Positions 28,052-33,202 of a DNA stretch of 33,202 bases are shown piece by piece. Origin of the DNA: a virus; IMG/VR virus record IMGVR_UViG_3300042505_000921, positions 1-33,202 of that record; one strand, 5' to 3'. The stretch's first letter is position 1. Each line of letters starts with the position of its first letter. Made by a program: the position numbers and the translations under genes. The notes under the pieces are model-generated. The model was not told where the DNA came from, did not search any database, and saw only the letters and a list, made by a program, of their open reading frames with translations.

Positions 28052-28611
28052 TTCCCTGCCCTCCTAGCGCGAACGGCCTCGATCGCCAGCAACTCGCCCT
28101 CGGAAAGTAAATCCACGCTGCTGCCGTTCTGCATAGCAAACGCTACGTGATACCAGTACGCCTGCCCGATGGGCATGTTCCAGACCTTTGCCTCGTCCCA
28201 CCCGGTTGCCCCGCATACCCCCGACACTATCGCCAGCGACCACGGTAGGCCCGTGGCCTCGCGGCCGCTGTCCCTCTTTTTCTCCGGCTGCCATAGCTGT
28301 GGCAACGAATTAAAGTCATCAAGATAGGCGCGGAACTTTGCCGTCTCGATTAAGAAGTCGCACCGCCAGCTTTTCATCCAATCCAGCCACAGCCGACGAT
28401 CGGACAGATCTGGCAGAATGGGAAACGGCGTCCGGCAAATGTTGACCGCAAGGCGTAGATCTCTGGCTGATGGGAATGATCCCCCAATAAAGTAGGGCGA
28501 TTGAGCGACCTCTAGATTAAACATGTGCCACAAGGAAAGTGGCAGTAGCGGCAAGCCTAGGACGCGATGATCCTGGCGATTTAAGAATGATTCGGCAAAA
28601 TGGCGATTCAT
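28048..28611 (-). CDS. unknown tail protein in tail-assembly-chaperone position
   Basis: A tryptophan-rich protein of 187 residues (LRLAVNICRTPFPILP, WLDWMKSWRC, VWNMPIGQAYWYHVAFA, then a helical end AIEAVRARRAGK). It lies between the small tail-tube-position genes and the tape measure, where siphoviruses encode assembly chaperones, often with a ribosomal frameshift. No slippery heptamer with an extended second frame is apparent. Function is inference from position. Confidence 0.5.
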   Translation of the reverse strand: MNRHFAESFLNRQDHRVLGLPLLPLSLWHMFNLEVAQSPYFIGGSFPSARDLRLAVNICRTPFPILPDLSDRRLWLDWMKSWRCDFLIETAKFRAYLDDFNSLPQLWQPEKKRDSGREATGLPWSLAIVSGVCGATGWDEAKVWNMPIGQAYWYHVAFAMQNGSSVDLLSEGELLAIEAVRARRAGK

Positions 28612-28628
28612 CGCCGTCCTACCGATTA

Positions 28629-28943
28629 CTAGCCAACTGAGCTGTCGGGATTATGCACCCCAGTAACGCTGACCTTCTGAACATCTCCCACCGTTCTTGT
28701 GTACGTCTCGCTGGTTTTTGTGTAGCTTTTGTCGCCTAAGGTAAATGTGGCTGGAACAGTTGTGCCAGACCAGATGCCCTCGATCGACGCATTGTATCGC
28801 GGGTTATAGTAGGTGGTAACGGTGGGAGCGGTGTTGGCTGTGCCCGGGTCGATGACAATTTCTGACATCTCGCCCGTAATGGTTAGAGAAATCAATTCCT
28901 CAACCCCGCTTACAGTTAGAGATGCAAATCCTTTGAATGGCAT
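28629..28943 (-). CDS. small beta-rich tail protein (tube-position)
   Basis: A 104-residue protein with a repeating strand pattern: KGFASLTVSGVEELISLTIT, GTANTAPTVTTYYNPRYNA, ATFTLGDKSYTKTSETYT and KVSVTGVHNPDSS. It has the location of a major tail tube protein but is shorter than most. It shares its leader (AAAGGAAAAACAATATG) with the neighbouring 87-aa gene. Either this or the next gene may form the tube; the fold cannot be proven from sequence alone. Confidence 0.5.
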   Translation of the reverse strand: MPFKGFASLTVSGVEELISLTITGEMSEIVIDPGTANTAPTVTTYYNPRYNASIEGIWSGTTVPATFTLGDKSYTKTSETYTRTVGDVQKVSVTGVHNPDSSVG

Positions 28944-28955
28944 ATTGTTTTTCCT

Positions 28956-29219
28956 TTAGATGGTGCTGAAAGATACGGCTGTAGTTGTAAGCCTGGCAAA
29001 GTCTGTGTTCGATAGCCGCAGTTCTTGGCGAAATACTGAGGCACCCGTTACATTGGGATGCTGGAACGAATCTGGTAAAGTTTCTGTTACCGTTTCCACT
29101 CTTTTATACTTTTTAAAGTGCTTAACTACTGTGCCGTCTTTTCCAGTTATAAAGACGTACTCGTCCGTGTTGCTTGTGTTCTGGGAAATTCCAGTCGCCA
29201 CTCCGTATGTCATAGCCAT
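28956..29219 (-). CDS. small beta-rich tail protein, 87 aa
   Basis: Eighty-seven residues (MTYGVATGISQNTSNTDEYV, then VVKHFKKYKRVETVTETLP, ending ARLTTTAVSFSTI), AT-richer than the surroundings. The RBS region AAAGGAAAAACAATATG is almost identical to that of the following gene, suggesting that the two arose with a shared upstream sequence. No family recognised; structural by location. Confidence 0.5.
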   Translation of the reverse strand: MAMTYGVATGISQNTSNTDEYVFITGKDGTVVKHFKKYKRVETVTETLPDSFQHPNVTGASVFRQELRLSNTDFARLTTTAVSFSTI

Positions 29220-29238
29220 ATTGTTTTTCCTTTACGTG

Positions 29239-29637
29239 TCAACTAGGCGTGATGAATGCGGTGTATTTAACCGAATCTTCCATCACCTTGTCGTTGCTGC
29301 CGGTGCTTTCTTCGCCTAGGTATCCGCCCATCAGAGTGGCTCCGGCTATAGTAGTTACGGCCGTCAGCTTGGTATTTAGCCAATCAAAGTTCGTCCTATG
29401 AGCTGTAACCGTGCTGACCACTTCCAGCGGCGTCATAATTGAACAGGTAAAAGTAACCTTGCGGGTGGTGGCTAAGGATCCTTCGACAACGGGCACGCTT
29501 GACTCTGCGTGAACGATGCAGGCTGGGAGTTGTAGTTCCGCAATCCTGTGCCCCGCTTGAACGTATAGCCCGGCTGGCTTACTGGCTGTGGATAAGTAGG
29601 CGGCTAGGCCGTCCTCTGCTGCGAGCCTTAAACTCAT
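29239..29637 (-). CDS. tail completion/terminator-like protein
   Basis: A 132-residue alpha/beta protein: an N-terminal helix (LRLAAEDGLAAYLSTASKP), then strands (LQLPACIVHAESSVPV, TRKVTFTCSIMTPLEV), a helix (HRTNFDWLNTKLT) and a final strand (VKYTAFITPS). This order is the gpU/tail-terminator layout. It sits between the connector-like gene and the tube-position genes, which is where terminators are encoded. Overlaps the upstream gene by 4 nt. Confidence 0.6.
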   Translation of the reverse strand: MSLRLAAEDGLAAYLSTASKPAGLYVQAGHRIAELQLPACIVHAESSVPVVEGSLATTRKVTFTCSIMTPLEVVSTVTAHRTNFDWLNTKLTAVTTIAGATLMGGYLGEESTGSNDKVMEDSVKYTAFITPS

Positions 29638-29942
29638 CGCACATCCTCTGGATCTGCCAGAATAAGAGTCGTGACGCCTTGGTCGGATTGTACGCCAGTA
29701 AGTCTTTTAGGTGATCCGCCTACCGTCACGATCGTCATTAGTGCGGGCAGGCTGACGGTGGCAGTTAAGCAAACGAACTCTGCATTCTGTGGATTTACGA
29801 ACCCGCCCATGCCCAGCTCTGCCGTTTGTTCGCTAGGCGTGTAGACGCCACGGACGGCTAGGCCGGAGATGGTGGCGGTCGTCGGCATAGCCGCAATCAT
29901 ATCGGCCACCCCTGTGGTCATTAGGGTTTGAATTTCGGTCAC
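29634..29942 (-). CDS. head-tail joining protein, gpFII-like
   Basis: A 102-residue beta protein: a helical start (QTLMTTGVADMIAAMPTTA), the strand pair ATISGLAVRGVY, a proline turn (TPSEQTAELGMGGFV) and ALMTIVTVGGSPKRLTGVQS before the end. This is the pattern of gpFII/ATP-binding-like joining proteins found before the tail terminator. The start codon is GTG at 29942, 11 bp after the methyltransferase gene. It starts the tail module. Confidence 0.6.
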   Translation of the reverse strand: MTEIQTLMTTGVADMIAAMPTTATISGLAVRGVYTPSEQTAELGMGGFVNPQNAEFVCLTATVSLPALMTIVTVGGSPKRLTGVQSDQGVTTLILADPEDVR

Positions 29943-29952
29943 GTCGTTGGCC

Positions 29953-30507
29953 TTATGTCAAAACTTTCACCCAGCAGTTGTCTTGAAAATCAACAGAGTT
30001 GAAAGCCTCGGCTACAGCCCGATCCACCCCCGGCCACCCGCACATGTAATCGTGCCCTGCGATCAGCCCGCCTTTCCTTACCTTGGGCAGCCACGCGGCA
30101 ATATCCGCTTTCACATTCTCGTAGTCGTGGGCGGCATCGATAAAGACGGAGTCTAGGCATTGATCGGGAAAGAAGTTTGCCCCTTTAAGGCTCGTCATTC
30201 GCAAAGGGACGAGCTGCCGGGATACTGGCTTTACGTTTGCTAGAAACTCGTCGTACAGCGTGCCGTTTTTGATGCACTCCTCACCCGCGTGTTCCTCGCT
30301 ACCTAGCCAAGTGTCGACAGCGTAGATCTCGATCCGGGGCGATTTGTTCCAAGCCTCGACCAGCAGAAACGCAGTAGACTTACCCTTCCAGCTTCCCACC
30401 TCCACGATCTTTCCATCCATCGGGCAATCGGCCACTAGGCGCCGGTAAAGATCGGGGTAGCTGAACCAGTCCTCTCCGCCAATGTTTAGATGCTGTAGTT
30501 TTTCCAC
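29953..30507 (-). CDS. SAM-dependent methyltransferase (class I)
   Basis: Transfers a methyl group from SAM, perhaps to a sugar or virion protein. I use the GTG at 30507 with AAGGA six bases upstream, giving 184 residues; the open extension to 30576 overlaps the glycosyltransferase. Motif I is IVEVGSWKGKST (35-45), followed by YAVDTW, SVFIDAAHDYE and KGGLIAGHDY, matching Methyltransf_24 (cephalosporin hydroxylase/O-methyltransferase-like) proteins. It lies between two glycosyltransferases and the tail genes and may modify a glycan they build. Confidence 0.8.
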   Translation of the reverse strand: MEKLQHLNIGGEDWFSYPDLYRRLVADCPMDGKIVEVGSWKGKSTAFLLVEAWNKSPRIEIYAVDTWLGSEEHAGEECIKNGTLYDEFLANVKPVSRQLVPLRMTSLKGANFFPDQCLDSVFIDAAHDYENVKADIAAWLPKVRKGGLIAGHDYMCGWPGVDRAVAEAFNSVDFQDNCWVKVLT

Positions 30508-31160
30508 TTTGTTTCCTTTGCCGTGGCCACGCGGGTAGCGTGTTGATGTTCCTTGTGAAATTCTGGCCCTGGACAAAACGTGCCGCCCTCTGCCCCGATG
30601 TTTTGAATCCGACTGACGTGAGGGAATAGTTCACCCATCCCCGTCCGTTCACGCACCCGCTGAACCGATCCGTCCCAGAAGTTGCAATCCCAGGCGGGAA
30701 CGAGATGTCTTTCAAATCGATCTCGCCAGGTTGCCCAGCCCCAAGGCGTGAACCAGTTTCTGAATCCGCTGGCGTCGTTCTGTGCATCTCCACCGTGTTG
30801 ATTGTAGCCAGATACCGTTAGCACTTTTGGGCCAGCGTTCTGCCCTGCCCACTCGAACCAGCGCAGGCAATCCGGGCTAGGGACGGTGTCGTCCTCCAAG
30901 TGAATGTGATAATCTGAGATTCTGAATCCCAGCTCCATGCAGTAGCGAATCATCGATCCGCAGCCCAACCGTTCCTGCATAATCATTGTCTGGATACCGG
31001 CTGCCTTGGCCATCTCTGCCAGCTCCTGCGTTTTGTCGGATGGATCTAGCACAGCCACCACGTCGTACTCACCCACGCCGTCGCACCACGCCAACGCCTT
31101 CAATACCTGGGCAAAGTATGTGGGCCGATTGTAGCCCGATATGGTGAGCGTCTTATCCAT
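30486..31160 (-). CDS. glycosyltransferase, GT-A fold
   Basis: A 224-residue enzyme. It opens TLTISGYNRPTYFAQVLKAL, a GT-A start, and has the metal-binding HLEDDTVPSPDC with E89, D90 and D91, plus WGWATWRDRF as acceptor-side motif. The pattern matches GNT-I-like and related GT families. It may glycosylate virion proteins or DNA-linked or cell-surface sugars. It overlaps both neighbours (8 nt and about 22 nt), so it is translated with the bifunctional transferase and methyltransferase. Confidence 0.75.
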   Translation of the reverse strand: MDKTLTISGYNRPTYFAQVLKALAWCDGVGEYDVVAVLDPSDKTQELAEMAKAAGIQTMIMQERLGCGSMIRYCMELGFRISDYHIHLEDDTVPSPDCLRWFEWAGQNAGPKVLTVSGYNQHGGDAQNDASGFRNWFTPWGWATWRDRFERHLVPAWDCNFWDGSVQRVRERTGMGELFPHVSRIQNIGAEGGTFCPGPEFHKEHQHATRVATAKETKWKNYSI

Positions 31161-33202
31161 TTGCCTTCAGCAAGGCGTAGGCCGCCAGATTGCCGCCCGT
31201 GCCTTTGTTGTTTTGCAAGGCGTCGGCGCCCAGTCCTTCCGGCCGAATCTTTAAACAGTTTCCGCGATTTAATTCTGGCGTGTTGCAGACGAGCGTAGCT
31301 GTCCCAGCCTTCCGCAGCTCTGTGCTCATCATGTAGTCGTCGGCAAGGAACTTGGCTCGAGCCACGGGACTCAGCCCAGCGAACTCACTGGCTGGGATGG
31401 CTGGCCATAGATCGGCTTTCGGCATGTCCGAACGCCGACACATCACGCCGCCGAATCCTTCCAGAATCTCGGCATGGCCGCCGTGATCTGGGGCGATGGC
31501 GTAGCCAGTGGCGCCTGTCATAAAAAATCCGCAGACACCTAACGCCGTTTTTGGTCTGGTATCTAATTCTTCGGCGAGGGTCTGCAAAAGCAGTGGGCTG
31601 TAAAGGATGTCGTCATCCAGCCAGCAAATCTTGTCGTCGGGATCCCCGCCCACTTCCAGCGGGCCGATAAACTTGGTCGCAGGCCCATAGTCTTTTGTGC
31701 GGTGAATTTGCAATTTGCCAGCCTCAGCCAAGGCCAATATCTCTTTTGGAATATCCCCAAAGCGCTCCCCTGTGCGTGCCAGCTTTTCAGGCACAGACAG
31801 AATGATCTGGTCGGCAGGGCGAGACTGCGCCAGTAGGCTTTGAATGGTGGGCAGAATCTTGCCGATGCGTGTAGGCGTAGTGGTAAGGCCGACTATCACG
31901 TTGCCCTTTAACTCAACTGGATCTGGCAATCTTGTCGCAGGGGTTGGGATGATGCCGCGCTGGAGCAGATCAACGTCCCAGCGTAGTGGCGGCACGTTAG
32001 TTTCTGGCGTGCATTTTATGTGTAGTAAGATTCCGCCCAGAGCTTTTTGAATCGCATCGTCAGAATCTTTGCAGACTTGTACCCGCTTCCCGTAGGCGTC
32101 GCTGCCCGGATCACTCAGAAATAGGTGTTGAATGCCGGCGGGGTTATCCGATGTATCCATAAAGAATCGGTGCGTGCGAAACACGTCAGCCCATTCTCCG
32201 TGATAGATTATGCTGATGTTACCCCAGCTTGCTCGGAAGGTATCGCGCAAGCAGCGATCCGCGTCGGCCGTCTGACCTACCGCACGCAGGCAGTTTTCGA
32301 TAAGCATTTTTGGGAGGTGCCCGTACCACTTTGCGTCCAAATTCCATATTACCCCGCTGGGCTTGGGTAATGTTTCTATCCAGTTTAATAGACGCACTGC
32401 CTCGTGATAGTTGCCTTCATCGATTAGGGTGCAGGCAAGGTGGCCGTATGCTTCGCGCCGTGTTGGGGAAAGCGTGATCCCTTTGCCCAGATACTTTCTT
32501 TTGACTGAGTGATCAGCGCACATAACGCCAGCCATGCAGTAGAGTTGATATTTTTCTGATTCGCCTAAGTCTGGCTGGTACATGCCAAGCATGCAGGGCC
32601 CGATCGCCTCCTGATATTTGCCACGTAAAAAACCTTCCTGCGCCACATAGTAAAGGTTCATCCCCGTGTGTTCCAGCAACGTGCCTAGGATACGCTTGTT
32701 TCGATCGCTGCTGTTTTTCTTGCAAGTGTTAGGTGCGTGTACGACAACCAGATGATCGGCTAGGCCGACGCCCTTGCCGGGCACAGGCTTTACACGTTCA
32801 TGCACGGGACGCTCCCAGACTGCCGGGAGACTGCCATCTGCTTGGCGCCGGAATATGCGTTCCCTGCGATTATCTCGCATGGCACTGTTCTGAACGTCGT
32901 ACCTAGTCACAAGGATCTCCCATCCTTCCGTAACCTTTTCTCTTTCCTCAATCGCTTTGCGGTGAGCAGCGGCCTGTCCTTCGTCCAAAATATCGTCGGC
33001 GTCGAACCAGATTACATACTTACCCTTGGCCATAGAAAACGCCTTATTGCGGGCAGCGGCGAAATTATCGATGTGAGGCCAGTCCTTGTGCTCTGGGCTA
33101 TTCTCGTACTCTCCCCAAACTAAAGCCTCGCCAGCGGCCTCCTGAGCGCAAATACGCACACTGTGCGCCTCATTTTGGCCGACTGCCGCCACGACGACGA
33201 CC
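31153..33202 (-). CDS. two-domain glycosyltransferase with TPR-like middle (5' end outside window)
   Basis: The frame stays open past the right edge, so the N-terminus is missing; a GTG lies at 33192. Visible residues from there: 1-150, a GT2 domain with NFAAARNKAF and the DADD metal site (D64-D67); about 160-340, helical TPR-like repeats (YQEAIGPCMLGMYQPDL, NYHEAVRLLNWIE); about 410-679, a second GT-A domain (VIVGLTTTPTRIGKILPTI, WLDDD ending at 528, FLADDYMMSTEL). Fused transferases of this kind build branched or repeated glycans. It is the first visible gene of the virion operon. Confidence 0.75.
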   Translation of the reverse strand, partial: VVVVAAVGQNEAHSVRICAQEAAGEALVWGEYENSPEHKDWPHIDNFAAARNKAFSMAKGKYVIWFDADDILDEGQAAAHRKAIEEREKVTEGWEILVTRYDVQNSAMRDNRRERIFRRQADGSLPAVWERPVHERVKPVPGKGVGLADHLVVVHAPNTCKKNSSDRNKRILGTLLEHTGMNLYYVAQEGFLRGKYQEAIGPCMLGMYQPDLGESEKYQLYCMAGVMCADHSVKRKYLGKGITLSPTRREAYGHLACTLIDEGNYHEAVRLLNWIETLPKPSGVIWNLDAKWYGHLPKMLIENCLRAVGQTADADRCLRDTFRASWGNISIIYHGEWADVFRTHRFFMDTSDNPAGIQHLFLSDPGSDAYGKRVQVCKDSDDAIQKALGGILLHIKCTPETNVPPLRWDVDLLQRGIIPTPATRLPDPVELKGNVIVGLTTTPTRIGKILPTIQSLLAQSRPADQIILSVPEKLARTGERFGDIPKEILALAEAGKLQIHRTKDYGPATKFIGPLEVGGDPDDKICWLDDDILYSPLLLQTLAEELDTRPKTALGVCGFFMTGATGYAIAPDHGGHAEILEGFGGVMCRRSDMPKADLWPAIPASEFAGLSPVARAKFLADDYMMSTELRKAGTATLVCNTPELNRGNCLKIRPEGLGADALQNNKGTGGNLAAYALLKANG

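Noticed and set aside
28064-28294. -1 frameshift extension in the gene before the tape measure
   Set aside because: The alternative frame is Arg/Gly-rich and shadow-like, and no clear slippery heptamer with a downstream continuation is visible.
1-33202. Retron, diversity-generating retroelement, toxin-antitoxin or restriction system
   Set aside because: No reverse transcriptase, variable/template repeat pair, recognised toxin or methyltransferase-nuclease pair could be found; the RHH genes lack an adjacent toxin.

Overview
The window is the middle part of the genome of a temperate, long-tailed dsDNA phage, probably a siphovirus. It carries a lambda/GpA-type terminase pair, the first codons of a portal gene, a tape-measure gene with a full tail module, an M15 endolysin with membrane lysis genes, a tyrosine integrase beside a tRNA-derived attachment site, and a primase-helicase with recombination nucleases. 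No ribosomal, metabolic or other clearly host gene is visible. Lipoproteins with 'LxLC' lipoboxes and a spanin-like nested gene pair point to a Gram-negative host. The NHL/MBG/Ig-like architecture of one tail protein recalls the adhesin-like proteins of Verrucomicrobiota and related phyla. That host assignment is inference only.

Layout. Almost everything is transcribed leftward (minus strand), so the functional order runs from right to left. 33202-29953: virion-operon cargo, a two-domain glycosyltransferase (cut by the window edge), a second glycosyltransferase and a SAM methyltransferase. 29942-16317: tail module (connector and terminator-like proteins, two small beta-rich proteins, a chaperone-position gene, tape measure, a run of unknown tail-tip genes, a 792-aa fibre or hub protein, a 765-aa NHL-propeller fibre, and smaller spike proteins). 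16308-14741: lysis cassette. 14756-13403: MazG-like protein, phosphoesterase and winged-helix protein. 13406-12996: two divergent ribbon-helix-helix regulators around an operator region with 11-bp-phased half-sites. 12989-11786: excisionase-like gene convergent with and overlapping the integrase. 11779-11630: attP, with a tRNA 3'-end segment. 11735-4777: a long early operon in which most genes overlap by ATGA, GTGA or TAATG, carrying small genes, nucleases, an OB-fold-like protein, a 3D-domain protein and the primase-helicase. 4774-4643: seven copies of a 13-bp iteron-like site. 4627-3696: two regulatory or unknown genes. 3702-3560: a strict 24-bp periodic array. 3499-2870: an AT-rich HNH endonuclease gene on the plus strand, the obvious intruder. 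2751-1: TerS, TerL, a gpW-like protein and the start of the portal gene.

How it works together. Phage genes lie on both sides of int/attP, and the portal is cut at the left edge while the glycosyltransferase is cut at the right. The simplest reading is a circular or circularly permuted, unintegrated phage genome, with the head genes outside the window between these two edges. The attP core lies inside the 5' end of the first early-operon gene. Integration into a tRNA gene would therefore place the early operon directly behind the host tRNA and cut it off from its own upstream RBS and promoter. This possible integration-dependent switch, the phased RHH operator, the 24-bp array beside the terminase genes and the propeller-bearing fibre are the most interesting points.
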